This document shows, piece by piece, positions 35,549 through 44,753 of a DNA stretch of 64,000 bases. Position 1 is the first letter of the stretch. Every line of letters begins with the position of its first letter. Both the position numbers and the translations under genes were made by a program. This stretch comes from Bowmanella pacifica. GTDB lineage: Bacteria; Pseudomonadota; Gammaproteobacteria; Enterobacterales; Alteromonadaceae. A model generated the notes under the pieces. It was not told where the DNA came from. It saw only the letters and a list, made by a program, of their open reading frames with translations, and did not search any database. Location of the stretch: assembly GCF_014645355.1 (NCBI RefSeq), contig NZ_BMLS01000001.1:682001-746000 (forward strand), written 5' to 3'.

Positions 35549-35571
35549 AAGCAGGGCGGGGGAAGCCCGCC

Positions 35572-35967
35572 CTACTGCTGACATTTGTCACCAAACTGGC
35601 TTTTCAGTTTAGGCATAAAATCTTCGCTCTCAGTGGTAAACAAAATAGTCAGAAAGCTTTCCACCTCCGCCGCGTCCAGCTCATCCAAGGCACAAAACAG
35701 CGAACGTTTAAACAAAGGCCCCAAAAACCGGCGGCGCTGCCGAATACTAATATGGGCACTCCACCTGTGGTCAAAAAAGGTAAACAAGGTACAGAAGGGG
35801 GTTTCATCATTCGCGCCTCTGAATATCAATAATTTGACCGCAGAGTCTGGCAGTTCGTTCTGCCAGTTAAAGGTACGAAAGATTGTTATGGCCTCAGATA
35901 AATCAGGTTGAGGGGCAACATCCTGCTCCCCTTCCTGATCAAGATAGGCACAATAGATCACATCCAT
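35572..35967 (-). CDS. Hypothetical protein, unrecognised family
   Basis: This reading frame encodes 131 residues from the ATG at 35967, which has AGGAG 8 nt upstream; the open frame reaches 36048 but the extra residues overlap the next gene's end. The sequence is soluble-looking with mixed charge, including FCTLFTFFDHRWSAHIS and ALDELDAAEVESFLTILFTTE. I do not recognise a domain. It lies downstream of the MDR reductase on the same strand, 58 nt away, and convergent with the exporter operon. Confidence 0.65.
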   Translation of the reverse strand: MDVIYCAYLDQEGEQDVAPQPDLSEAITIFRTFNWQNELPDSAVKLLIFRGANDETPFCTLFTFFDHRWSAHISIRQRRRFLGPLFKRSLFCALDELDAAEVESFLTILFTTESEDFMPKLKSQFGDKCQQ

Positions 35968-36025
35968 GTCAATCACTCCTGTTATTCCTACCGGCGCTAT
36001 GCGCCGGCCTATGCCGTGCTGTCTA

Positions 36026-37072
36026 TCAGAGCAGCTCGTCTTGCCCAACCCGAATCACCAGTTTGCCGAAATTTTTACCTTCTAACAAACCCCTGAGCGC
36101 ATCCGGCGCATTTTCCAGGCCATCAACAATCTGCTCTTTATAATGCATTTTACCTTCGGCAAGCCAGGCGGCCATATCTTTGGCAAACTCAGGATAACGA
36201 TGGCCGTAGTCATCAAAAATAATAAAGCCTTTGACCGTCATGCGTTTCATCAGAATAGTCGACATTAACAGCCCCAGCCTGTCAGGGCCAGCAGGCAGCT
36301 CAGTAGCATTGTAGGCTGCAATAGTACCGCACACCGGAATACGCGCGCTGGTGTTTAGCAGTGGCAGAACAGCATCAAATACCTTGCCACCGACGTTTTC
36401 AAAATAGATATCTATGCCATCGGGACAAGCCTTTGCCAATTGCTCGGCAAAGTCATCGGCCTTGTGGTCAACACAGGCATCCACGCCAAGGTTTTCCAAC
36501 GCAAAACGGCACTTTTGCTCGCCACCGGCAATAGCCACCACTTTGCACCCCAACAACTTACCCATTTGCGCCACGGTAGCCCCTACAGGACCGGTCGCAG
36601 CGGCGACCACCAAGGTTTCCCCTGCCTTGGGCTGACCGATATCTTTCAGTCCCATATACGCAGTGAAACCCGGCATACCCAGCATACCCAGCGCATAGCT
36701 GACCGGCGCCTGAGCCGGATCCAGCTTAACGAGGTCACGGCCATCCGATACCCCGTAGTCCTGCCAGCCCACCACATAGCTCAGCACCCAGTCACCCTCA
36801 GAGAAATCCGCATGCTTGGAACTCACCACGCGGTTAATGGTGCCACCGATCATCGTTGCGCCCAGCGCTACAGGCTCTGCGTAAGATTCAGCATCACTCA
36901 TACGCCCGCGCATATAAGGATCCAGACTTAAGTAAACGGTTCTTAGCAAGACTTGTCCGTCCTGAATCTCAGGCAAAGAGGATAGCTTTAGGGCAAAGTT
37001 CTCTTTGCTTGGGGCGCCATGGGGACGTGAAGCCAGAGTCATCTGGCGGTTTTCAAGTTTATTCTGTTGCAT
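36026..37072 (-). CDS. NADP-dependent MDR-family reductase (leukotriene B4 12-hydroxydehydrogenase type)
   Basis: The 348-residue zinc-free medium-chain reductase starts at the ATG at 37072 (GAGG upstream). Markers are LSLDPYMRGRM, the GMLGMPGFTAYMGL stretch, the nucleotide fold VVAAATGPVGATVAQMGKLLGCKVVAIAGG, and YFENVGGKVFDAVLPLL. Members reduce the C=C bond of enones and other electrophiles with NADPH. The TetR operator at 37200-37214 lies in its promoter region, and the tetR gene directly precedes it. This suggests an electrophile-inducible detoxification unit similar in logic to E. coli nemRA. Confidence 0.93.
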   Translation of the reverse strand: MQQNKLENRQMTLASRPHGAPSKENFALKLSSLPEIQDGQVLLRTVYLSLDPYMRGRMSDAESYAEPVALGATMIGGTINRVVSSKHADFSEGDWVLSYVVGWQDYGVSDGRDLVKLDPAQAPVSYALGMLGMPGFTAYMGLKDIGQPKAGETLVVAAATGPVGATVAQMGKLLGCKVVAIAGGEQKCRFALENLGVDACVDHKADDFAEQLAKACPDGIDIYFENVGGKVFDAVLPLLNTSARIPVCGTIAAYNATELPAGPDRLGLLMSTILMKRMTVKGFIIFDDYGHRYPEFAKDMAAWLAEGKMHYKEQIVDGLENAPDALRGLLEGKNFGKLVIRVGQDELL

Positions 37073-37199
37073 ATGCAATCCTCGTTAAATATTAATCATT
37101 TCGGCGGCCGACCAACGTCAATACAAGGTCGGTTACGCGGTTCATACCCAAGTCATGTTGTTGAGGCTGTTTAGGATAAAATCATAGCCCCAATAAGAT

Positions 37200-37214
37200 T
37201 AGACCGGTCGTCTA
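37200..37214. promoter_or_regulatory. TetR operator, copy 1 (reductase promoter)
   Basis: TAGACCGGTCGTCTA, with TAGAC/GTCTA arms, is 128 bp upstream of the reductase. The identical 15-mer recurs at 37876-37890 before the tetR gene. The arms resemble NemR-type boxes (TAGACC half-sites). Confidence 0.88.
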
Positions 37215-37269
37215 GTCCATATTGGTAAAAAAAGCCCATTCCAGGGCTTAGTGAGTATTTTGCCAGGCT

Positions 37270-37854
37270 TTATGCCACCAGCAGCTTGCAAGTAAGCTGC
37301 ATAGCCTGTTTGACCTGCTCATCGTCACGACTGAGTTTGGTTAACAAACTGGCTCCTAACCACAATTGATACAAATTGCTGGCCAGGGCCCGTACATCCT
37401 GCTCAGGCAGCGAGCCTTCGCGAATGGCTTCTTCAATGCAAGCCATCAGTCTCCCCATTACTTGCTCGGTACCGGCTTTAAGGGTTAAACGCATGGCCTC
37501 AGACAAATCCGCCACCTCGGCACTGAGTTTTACCACTAAACAATCACACCGCCCTTGCGCTGGTGTAAAACGTTGCAGCCACTGAGCAAAATAGTTAAGC
37601 AAACGCTGTTTGGCACTGATTTGAGACTGCCCCAGCAACGCTTCCATGTCCTGCATATAAGTGCTGAAGTAATCCTCCAGCAACACCTGCCCGTAGTGCT
37701 CTTTGGACTTAAAGTAATGGTAAAACGATCCCTTAGGCACCCCAGCCTGCTGCAATAAGGCACTAAGCCCCACAGAACTAAAGCCTTGCTCGGCTAAAAT
37801 AATGCGGCCGGTATCCAGCAGATGCTGGCGGGTGTCTTGGTATTTAGTTTTCAT
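37270..37854 (-). CDS. TetR-family repressor (NemR/AcuR-like)
   Basis: The 194-residue regulator has an N-terminal helix-turn-helix (GFSSVGLSALLQQAGVPKGSFYHYFKSKEHYG), with GSFYHYFKSKE as the recognition helix, and a C-terminal helical ligand domain containing two cysteines near QGRCDCLVVK. In NemR, cysteines sense electrophiles and HOCl; whether these are equivalent is not established. The ATG at 37854 is used rather than the GTG at 37863. Identical operators before itself and the reductase show autoregulation and joint control. Confidence 0.93.
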   Translation of the reverse strand: MKTKYQDTRQHLLDTGRIILAEQGFSSVGLSALLQQAGVPKGSFYHYFKSKEHYGQVLLEDYFSTYMQDMEALLGQSQISAKQRLLNYFAQWLQRFTPAQGRCDCLVVKLSAEVADLSEAMRLTLKAGTEQVMGRLMACIEEAIREGSLPEQDVRALASNLYQLWLGASLLTKLSRDDEQVKQAMQLTCKLLVA

Positions 37855-37875
37855 GGGCGCCACTTTAAACCAAAC

Positions 37876-37890
37876 TAGACCGGTCGTCTA
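37876..37890. promoter_or_regulatory. TetR operator, copy 2 (autoregulatory)
   Basis: The 15-bp TAGACCGGTCGTCTA is identical to 37200-37214 and lies 21 bp upstream of the tetR start codon. Confidence 0.88.
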
Positions 37891-37981
37891 CAACTTTATT
37901 GATCGCTGTGAGTTACGTTCTGAATTAGTTTGTAGCCATCCTAAACAGCACCTTCACCAAGGCGATTCAGAAAAGATCAGG

Positions 37982-38818
37982 CTACTCCCTGGCAAATACC
38001 TTACGAAATGCCTCCAGCGCGGCTGGATGATAAATAGACAAGTGAGTCTCATTGGGGAATTCACTATAGCTGGCATGGAAATGGGGCGAGGTATTTAGTA
38101 TCTGTGCCAGCTGGCGGGTTGGTTCCACTATTCCTTCCTGCTTACTGGCAGCCAAGTGAACCCGAACCTGCTGGCGATTATGTTGTAGCGCCTGTGTCGC
38201 TGCATTATCAACCAAAGCGGCGTTGTTCCACCAAAGGCTAGGATCAACAGCAATGTAGGCGCTAAACAAATCGGGCTCCGCTAACATGGTTTCCACTACG
38301 AACAACCCGGCCAAAGACTCGCCAACAATAGCTCGCTCCTGAGTTGTGCGAAAATGCTCTTCAACAGCAGGGATAAGTTCATTGCGAATAAAGGCCCTGA
38401 ACTGAGCAGAACCGCCGACAAGAGCCGAAATCTTCTTATCTTCTTCGTTCGTTGTGGGACCGGTAAGATCGCGCTTTCTGTCGGTGTTCTCAATCCCAAC
38501 CAAAATAAAGGGGCGGGTAGTCCAGTTCAAAGAACCAATTTGCACCAGGCCTGCGATGTGCAAAAAGTCCTCCTTCAAACCACCGTCTGGCATATATAAC
38601 ACCGGAAAGCGTTGGCTAGATTGCTCAAAATAGGCCTGCGGAAAGTACAGATTAATCCGCCTGGGCTCCCCTAGTATCTGTGACTCCAGAACAAAGCTGA
38701 TTCCAATATTAAGGGGTTCCATTGCTAACTTTTGTGCTGCTTGAGCACGCATAGGTAGACCAATCTGCAGCAGCGAATACAAAACCAGCATTGCCAGATT
38801 CAAATAGAGTTTGTTCAT
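37982..38818 (-). CDS. Exported alpha/beta-hydrolase (Fes/IroE/BesA-type esterase family)
   Basis: The 278-residue putative esterase has an N-terminal signal segment (LAMLVLYSLLQIGLPMRAQAA), so it is probably periplasmic. The nucleophile is Ser168 in GESLAG and His259 (NETHLS) is the likely acid-base residue. Related proteins hydrolyse trilactone siderophores, but many similar proteins cut other esters; the low-iron link is not seen here, as I find no Fur box. The ATG overlaps the stop of the upstream LysR gene (38815-38818), so both come from one message. Confidence 0.85.
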   Translation of the reverse strand: MNKLYLNLAMLVLYSLLQIGLPMRAQAAQKLAMEPLNIGISFVLESQILGEPRRINLYFPQAYFEQSSQRFPVLYMPDGGLKEDFLHIAGLVQIGSLNWTTRPFILVGIENTDRKRDLTGPTTNEEDKKISALVGGSAQFRAFIRNELIPAVEEHFRTTQERAIVGESLAGLFVVETMLAEPDLFSAYIAVDPSLWWNNAALVDNAATQALQHNRQQVRVHLAASKQEGIVEPTRQLAQILNTSPHFHASYSEFPNETHLSIYHPAALEAFRKVFARE

Positions 38819-39768
38819 ATTCTCTCCTTATGCGCCACGGTCGTTGACCAGGCAGTCCAGGCGGAAGCAGGTAATTCCGCTGTTTTAGCGACCAAGAAAT
38901 CCAGCAAGGCCGTGACCTTTCTGGCGGTTTTCTTACGGCCGTTAAATACCGCATAAAGCACCAGATCTTCAGGGGTTTTATCCAGGGCCACCTGCCGTAG
39001 CAACCCGCTTTGTTGTTCATTAATACAGCTTATCTCTGGCAACATGGCAAAGCCTAAACCGGCGATAGCGGCCTCCTTGGCCAAATGTGCACTGTTTACC
39101 CGATAGGCTGAATACACCGGCAAGGTAAAGGTAGCATGTTTGCCATCTTTAAATACCCAGGGCGAACCCTTTAAGGCACTTAAGCTGGTAATACAGGGCA
39201 GTTGCTTGAAGTGACTGAGGTTTAACTGGTCACGATAACGTGCCAGCAACGATGGCGCACCTACGATAATGCTTGGCCAGCGGGCGATTTCCCTGGCAAC
39301 CCAGCCACTGTCTGGCAACGGACCACGGCCATATTGCAACAGCAGATCCACTCCGTCCTGGGGGCCTTGTGTCGGTGCCAGATTGGTATCACAGCTTAAA
39401 CTCAGCCTGGGATGCAATGCACAAAACTCTGCCAACCACTTGGCTAACAGCGGTAAGTCCGGCATTAACAGCTTAAGGTGCCCGGCAACCTCATCACCCT
39501 GCGCGCTAATTTCCATCAAAGCGCTGTCCATGGCATCCAGCATAGGTAACACTTGCTCATACAAGGCGCTACCCGCTTCGGTGGCTGACATTCTGCGGGT
39601 GGTGCGCTCAAGCAAGCGCAAGCCTAACACCTCTTCCAGCAGCGCCACATGCCGGCTGACATTGGACGACGGCAGGTTCAGCACAAAAGCCGCCTGCTTA
39701 AAGCTTTGCAGCTCAAATACCTGTTTAAAACTAAACAGCCAGGCCAGTTCTATTTTCTCAAGCAGCAT
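38815..39768 (-). CDS. LysR-family transcriptional regulator
   Basis: The 317-residue protein starts at the ATG at 39768 (MLLEKIELAWL), with AGGTGG upstream. Helix-turn-helix: LQSFKQAAFVLNLPSSNVSRHVALLEEVLGLRLLERTTRRM. The substrate domain resembles the AaeR/CrgA group (LPLLAKWLAEFCALHPRLSLSCD). Divergent from the FAD monooxygenase gene (98 bp) and coupled to the esterase; it likely controls both. Confidence 0.93.
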   Translation of the reverse strand: MLLEKIELAWLFSFKQVFELQSFKQAAFVLNLPSSNVSRHVALLEEVLGLRLLERTTRRMSATEAGSALYEQVLPMLDAMDSALMEISAQGDEVAGHLKLLMPDLPLLAKWLAEFCALHPRLSLSCDTNLAPTQGPQDGVDLLLQYGRGPLPDSGWVAREIARWPSIIVGAPSLLARYRDQLNLSHFKQLPCITSLSALKGSPWVFKDGKHATFTLPVYSAYRVNSAHLAKEAAIAGLGFAMLPEISCINEQQSGLLRQVALDKTPEDLVLYAVFNGRKKTARKVTALLDFLVAKTAELPASAWTAWSTTVAHKERI

Positions 39769-39866
39769 TAACCCACCTAATGGGATTATCAAAGCAGATT
39801 TTGGCAATTTATCCCATTAACCAAAGGATTAATACTGACTCTCCCATCCATCAGCACAAACAAACT

Positions 39867-40988
39867 ATGCATCATCCTAAACATATCGCCATTATTGGCG
39901 CCGGTGTCGCCGGCTTGGCCTTTGCTCTGTTGGCCTCACGCCAGGGGCACAACGTTCAACTGTTTGAACATAAGCCTTTGGGTAAACAAATGGGTGCCGG
40001 TGTTACCCTGTGGCCCAACGCCACTTTTGTCTTGGCAAAAATGGGCTTACTAGCAGCGGTGCGAGCCAGAAGTGGTGAGCCCGAATGGATGCGACGCTTA
40101 AGCCCGGATAACAGCGAAATGACCGCCTTGCCTATTGCCCAGCTAGACGAGCTTAGCGGCTATCCCAGCCTGACTATTCTGCGTAAGGATCTGATGACGG
40201 TATTAATTGATGCCTGCAAAAACACTGATATCCTGTTTCACGATAATTACCATATTGATGAGCATAAGCTGGCTGATTTACGCCAGAATAATGATCTGGT
40301 CATAGGAGCAGACGGGCGCATGCAATCAGTTGCCCGTCACTATGTAGCCCCTGATGCCAAGCCTGTCTATCAGGGCTTTGTTAATATCATTGGCATCAGC
40401 CACTATCCCAAAGGCACGCTCTGCCCGACAGCCATACTAGATTTTTGTGGCAACGGGCAGCGTTTTGGCATTGTGCCGGTCAGCGACACCATGGCTTACT
40501 GGGCTGCAGCCTGGCAAACGCCTAATGGGTCAAGCGACGATCCGGCCTATCAGCTCCCCCAGCTAAAAACGCGCTTTGCCACCTGGCCCATTCCCGTGCA
40601 GCAAATGCTGAACTTTGTCACCCCGTCATCCATGCGGCCTATCTTTGTCCATGATCTCGACCCACTGTCCTGTTGGCACCGGGATAATGTCTTGCTGATT
40701 GGGGATGCTGCGCACGCTTCACTCCCCACCTCAGGTCAGGGCGCCTGCCAGGCACTGGAAGACGCCTGGCTGTTAGCAAAACATTTATCAGAAACACAGG
40801 ATACGCAAAACCTGCTGCCACAGTTTCAGTTGGCTCGCCAAAGTAAAACCGGTCAGATACAACAAAGTGGCCGCGTACTGGCAAGCACCATATTTAGCCC
40901 GGCCAGCGCCAACACCCAGGCAGGCGTTGTAAAACAGTCATTGCAGGATATCGTCAATGTATGGATGTCAGGTTTGCCAATTAACTGA
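39867..40988 (+). CDS. FAD-dependent monooxygenase (aromatic hydroxylase type)
   Basis: The 373-residue flavoprotein uses NAD(P)H and O2 to hydroxylate a small, usually aromatic, substrate. The FAD site GAGVAG is at 11-16, a DG-like motif (LVIGADGRMQSV) around 145-155, and GDAAHASLPTSGQG at 279-292 binds the flavin ribityl chain. I use the ATG at 39867, beside the dinucleotide fold; another ATG at 39780 would add 29 residues over the promoter. Substrate unknown; the divergent LysR and esterase suggest degradation of an ester or aromatic acid. Confidence 0.9.
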   Translation: MHHPKHIAIIGAGVAGLAFALLASRQGHNVQLFEHKPLGKQMGAGVTLWPNATFVLAKMGLLAAVRARSGEPEWMRRLSPDNSEMTALPIAQLDELSGYPSLTILRKDLMTVLIDACKNTDILFHDNYHIDEHKLADLRQNNDLVIGADGRMQSVARHYVAPDAKPVYQGFVNIIGISHYPKGTLCPTAILDFCGNGQRFGIVPVSDTMAYWAAAWQTPNGSSDDPAYQLPQLKTRFATWPIPVQQMLNFVTPSSMRPIFVHDLDPLSCWHRDNVLLIGDAAHASLPTSGQGACQALEDAWLLAKHLSETQDTQNLLPQFQLARQSKTGQIQQSGRVLASTIFSPASANTQAGVVKQSLQDIVNVWMSGLPIN

Positions 40989-41156
40989 CATTAATGCTCT
41001 CTTAGCACTGCACTGTTGACGAAGATTCATGGTGGAAATGTTTGGCTTCCGTGGCAATTAGTAAGCCGCCCAAAAAACATGCTACCTTGAGGTTGGAATT
41101 AAAATAGCGCACCAGCCATTAGGATGCCTCGCGTTGCATTACATAAGGAACTCGTT

Positions 41157-41639
41157 ATGCAAATTCCCCCTGATTATTTTCACGCTAATCAACAATTTGA
41201 ACGTTTTATGCTGGATGCTCGAGATGCAGCAGACCTGCCTACCACTAATATGGCCTGGAATATGGTGGTAGGCGTACTAAATGCATTTAGGGGCCGTCTA
41301 ACCATTGCAGACGCGCTTCGCTTTGCAAATATACTGCCTCCTGGAATTCGTGCTTTGTTTGTCGCCGACTGGGACGCTGAAGAACCTACCCGAACGTTCA
41401 CAGACGAAGAAAATCTGCTCGATGAAATTAGAAGTGTACGCAGAGTGCATAACTTCTCCCCCGAGATTGCCCACCAGGCTGTTGCTATAGCGCTACGCAA
41501 GAATGTGGATTCACATAAGTTGGATGAATTTCTTAAACAAGTCAGTGTACAGGCTTACCATTTCTGGTTTGTCGATGCTGATACGATGAAAAAATCACTA
41601 TGCAAGCGCCCTTTGCTAATTCAATGTCGGGATGAATAG
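41157..41639 (+). CDS. DUF2267-domain protein
   Basis: This 160-residue soluble protein has AAGGAA before the ATG at 41157; an ATG at 41124 has no such site. The core VVGVLNAFRGRLTIADALRFANILPPGIRALFVADWD and the following EENLLDEIRSV match the DUF2267 family, of unknown function. It precedes the cupin gene by 10 bp, so they form a two-gene operon. Confidence 0.78.
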   Translation: MQIPPDYFHANQQFERFMLDARDAADLPTTNMAWNMVVGVLNAFRGRLTIADALRFANILPPGIRALFVADWDAEEPTRTFTDEENLLDEIRSVRRVHNFSPEIAHQAVAIALRKNVDSHKLDEFLKQVSVQAYHFWFVDADTMKKSLCKRPLLIQCRDE

Positions 41640-41649
41640 GAGCAACATC

Positions 41650-42132
41650 ATGGATAAGTACCTACTCACCAAACAGGACATTGATGACTACCAAGGTGTT
41701 CACAAGACCCATTTTCTAAATAAAAACGCACAGCGGGTAAATAAGTCGCTGGGGGATTTAACCGGCCTGAGCGGTTTGGGGTTTCATATTATTGAGGTAC
41801 AACCAGGTCATGACACCACAGAGTTCCATGTTCATTACTATGAAGATGAGTGCGTTTATATATTGGAAGGTCAGGCCGAGGCCTGGATTGGTGAGCAGCG
41901 TCACAATGTCTACCCCGGCGATTTTATCGGTTACCGGGCCGGTGGCAAGCCACATAAGCTGGTCAATAACGGCAGCACAACCTTGAAATGTATAGTGGCA
42001 GGTCAGCGCAGCGAGCATGATGTGGCCGACTACCCCCAGCAGCAAAAGCGTATTTATCGCAATAAAGCTATGTCCTGGAATCTGGTGGACATGCAGGCGA
42101 TCAGCGAGCCTGTGGCGGGTAAGAAAGTATAA
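41650..42132 (+). CDS. Cupin-fold protein
   Basis: The 160-residue protein has both cupin motifs: His60-x-His62 and Glu65/Glu67 in EFHVHYYEDECVYILEG, and PGDFIGYRAGGKPH with His102. A metal site is therefore likely. The ATG at 41650 has AGGAG 8 nt upstream; an earlier ATG at 41632 overlaps the preceding gene. Function within the family varies (isomerase, dioxygenase, or regulator) and cannot be fixed. It converges on the halogenase operon, 35 bp away. Confidence 0.87.
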   Translation: MDKYLLTKQDIDDYQGVHKTHFLNKNAQRVNKSLGDLTGLSGLGFHIIEVQPGHDTTEFHVHYYEDECVYILEGQAEAWIGEQRHNVYPGDFIGYRAGGKPHKLVNNGSTTLKCIVAGQRSEHDVADYPQQQKRIYRNKAMSWNLVDMQAISEPVAGKKV

Positions 42133-42167
42133 TTCCCTGCTGGCGTCACCAACTACGTGCTTGGCGA

Positions 42168-43676
42168 CTACCCTGCCATATTCGCCAATAACGCCCTATG
42201 GTTTTTAAAATTTAATCCGCAGCGCCGAATAAAGTCGTATAAAGCCTCGGCTTCTCGTTGTTGTGCTGCCAAATCAACGGCGAGCTCCGCTCTTAACGGT
42301 GGAAAAACGCCATACCCGGCCAGCATGCAAGCCCATGATTTAGGTTGATAACTGCCCATCAGGTTATGTTTATACATCTCTCCCACAAAGTCGGGGCTGT
42401 GTTGCCACAAATACAGGATCTTATTTAAGGTTTCGGAAATATGGGTATTGGCGGCGTTGTCCCGCCAATAGTCGTTATCTTTGCGTTGATTGGCTTTGTA
42501 GTGGCAGACAACATAATCGCGGATACCGTCAAATCTGGCGTTAATATCCTGATTAAATTCAGCGGCAAACTGATTGCTGAAATTACCTTGCTGAAAGTAC
42601 TGCATAAACTGGGCAATAGTATTGAATGACAGGGCAATGGCCGTGGCTTCCAGTGGCTCAATAAAACCCTGAGATAAGCCAACCGCCAAACAGTTTTTAT
42701 GCCAGTGCTTCGCCACCCGGCCCACTTTCATACGCAGATGCCTGGCATCCACGTCTGCCTCAAGCAGCCCAAGATGCTGTCTTAGCTCAGTTTCTGCCTT
42801 ATCAGCGTCAATGTAGTCACCGCTATACACATAGCCGTTACCAAACCTATTGGTTAACGGGATTTTCCAGGCCCAGCCGTTTGAAAGGGCGGTAGACTTG
42901 GTTTCTACCGGCAAGACTTCCGTGACCGGGCTTGGCATCACCACGGCCGCGTCATTAAACAAGTTATCTTTAAAACTGATAAAGCTGACGCCCAGCGCTT
43001 TTTGCAGCAGCAAGGCATGAAAGCCGGAGCAATCAATAAAAAAGTCTGCGTCTAATGTTGTCCCGTCACTGAGCTTAACGGCAGCAAGGTTGCCTTCATG
43101 ATTTAGCGCCACATCAACCACATTAGCAACAATTTTGTTCACCCCTTGTTTTTGCGCCCGTTTGGCTAAAAACTGCCCCAATAAACCAGAGTCAAAATGG
43201 TAGCCATAGGCCACACCGAAGGGAAAAGATTCGGCCGGTAAAGGGCCTAGCTGCTGCCTGGTCAGGTAGGTTTCAAGAAAGTACTTATCGGGGTGTGCAT
43301 CCACCTGATAGCCCTGCATTCTGGCGCGGATATTGTTAAAAAAGTGCGGCAGGGTAAAGGTATCGTCGGTCTGGGCGGCAAAAGGATGGAAGTAAGATTC
43401 AAAGCCAGCAATGTGCGACCAGTTATCAAAGGTAATGCCATTTTTATAGGTGGCATTGCAGTGCGGCATCCATTCCTGATCTGAGACCTTGATGGCATCA
43501 AAAAACAGCTTCAAATGCGGCGTACTGCCCTCTCCTACGCCAATAATGCCGATATCTTCTGACTCAACCAGGCTGATATCTACATCCGGCCACTTGCTGA
43601 CCAGCAGATTAGCCGCCATCCAGCCTGCGGTGCCACCTCCAACAATGAGTATCTTTCTGGGTTTGCTATTTAACAT
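42168..43676 (-). CDS. Flavin-dependent halogenase (tryptophan halogenase family), copy B
   Basis: The 502-residue FADH2-dependent halogenase has GGGTAG at 13-18, catalytic lysine Lys78 (TYKNGITF), the diagnostic WxWxIP at 268-273 (WAWKIP), and FIEPLEAT with Glu343 in the place of the PrnA active-site glutamate. All key residues for making HOCl/HOBr and the Lys-haloamine are kept. It is the last gene of the receptor-halogenase-JmjC-halogenase operon, 17 bp after the JmjC stop. Members next to TonB receptors are known in Xanthomonas and Brevundimonas, with indole halogenation shown in vitro; native substrates are unknown. No flavin reductase gene is linked. Confidence 0.92.
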   Translation of the reverse strand: MLNSKPRKILIVGGGTAGWMAANLLVSKWPDVDISLVESEDIGIIGVGEGSTPHLKLFFDAIKVSDQEWMPHCNATYKNGITFDNWSHIAGFESYFHPFAAQTDDTFTLPHFFNNIRARMQGYQVDAHPDKYFLETYLTRQQLGPLPAESFPFGVAYGYHFDSGLLGQFLAKRAQKQGVNKIVANVVDVALNHEGNLAAVKLSDGTTLDADFFIDCSGFHALLLQKALGVSFISFKDNLFNDAAVVMPSPVTEVLPVETKSTALSNGWAWKIPLTNRFGNGYVYSGDYIDADKAETELRQHLGLLEADVDARHLRMKVGRVAKHWHKNCLAVGLSQGFIEPLEATAIALSFNTIAQFMQYFQQGNFSNQFAAEFNQDINARFDGIRDYVVCHYKANQRKDNDYWRDNAANTHISETLNKILYLWQHSPDFVGEMYKHNLMGSYQPKSWACMLAGYGVFPPLRAELAVDLAAQQREAEALYDFIRRCGLNFKNHRALLANMAG

Positions 43677-43693
43677 CGCGCCTTACCTGTGCA

Positions 43694-44710
43694 TTATTTT
43701 TGTAATTTTTGAATAAAGTAATCTTTCACTGCCCGCACATAGTCAGGCGACATCTCGCCCAGAACATGTTGCTGGTGAGTAGGGATATAAGAGCTGGGAT
43801 CCACGCCTTGTTTAAATAAATAATGATCGAACATATGGCGCCAGGCCTCTCGTTGCCTGGGCGTTAAATCCCGCATGGCCAGCAACGCCAGGTTCAGGCT
43901 GTCTATGGCGCTGGGCGAAACCGCACTGGGGGCCGAAGACCCATTCCACCAGTAATTCATTAGTGCATTAACCTTGTCCAGTGACTCCACATGGTGCCAC
44001 CACAGCATGGGAATAAAGATGGCATCACCAGGCCCTAACTCCGCGCTAAAGGCTTCGGCCCGAGCTTGCTTAAACAAGGGGTAGCGTTCAAGGTCGGGAT
44101 TATGCACATCCACCAGGCTGGTGGGAGCGCCGGCCGGGGTAAAGTTAAGGGGACCGGGATACAAATGGCCGGTTTGCGCCGGCGGAAATAAAATAAAACG
44201 GCGCCGCCCGGCAACCACACAGGCAAGATTGTCCGAGCCATCATAATGGGTGCTGACAATGCCCTCATTGCCCACCCATAAGCGAGGCGAAAGCTCAGGA
44301 AAAAACATGCTGCGGTTTTCATCAACTAAGCCTGGCAAAATGTCATCTATCAGCGCGTTTTGCATGGAGATGGCCGGGTACACCTCTCTGTCCACCAGCT
44401 CAAGAAGACGACCCAAAAACAGGTCAATCCGCTCCTCACCGCTTAAGTAATTAACATCGGTCATCTCTTCGTTGTAATAAAAGCGCTTGTTGGCTGACGG
44501 TGGGGCCACCACCATCCTGGCTTTCGCTCCCTGATAAAACTTAAGCAGGTAAGCGGTAAAGGCACAGTGCCCCTGACAAGCAGAGGCCACCAGCGGCCAG
44601 TGCTGGGCAAATCCTCGAATCACTACCGGCTTTTGCTCAGGCACAATCTGCTCAAAAAACTGCCCGGCACTGAGCGCCGAATACTCTGGTATCAGTTTGT
44701 ACTCAGTCAT
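43694..44710 (-). CDS. JmjC/cupin_8-type Fe(II) oxygenase-like protein
   Basis: The 338-residue protein starts at the ATG at 44710 (AAGGGA upstream). It has the cupin-8/JmjC fold with the iron facial triad His155-x-Asp157 (STHYDGSDN) and distal His239 or His240 (IPMLWWHHVES). It also has RGFAQHWP near residue 32-39, typical of the FIH-like group, which hydroxylates protein or small-molecule substrates with 2-oxoglutarate. Lies between the two halogenases with 43-bp and 17-bp gaps, so the three products probably share one substrate or process. Confidence 0.88.
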   Translation of the reverse strand: MTEYKLIPEYSALSAGQFFEQIVPEQKPVVIRGFAQHWPLVASACQGHCAFTAYLLKFYQGAKARMVVAPPSANKRFYYNEEMTDVNYLSGEERIDLFLGRLLELVDREVYPAISMQNALIDDILPGLVDENRSMFFPELSPRLWVGNEGIVSTHYDGSDNLACVVAGRRRFILFPPAQTGHLYPGPLNFTPAGAPTSLVDVHNPDLERYPLFKQARAEAFSAELGPGDAIFIPMLWWHHVESLDKVNALMNYWWNGSSAPSAVSPSAIDSLNLALLAMRDLTPRQREAWRHMFDHYLFKQGVDPSSYIPTHQQHVLGEMSPDYVRAVKDYFIQKLQK

Positions 44711-44753
44711 AAATGTATCCCTTGATGTGCGCACTGCTGCTGATAATCACTGT

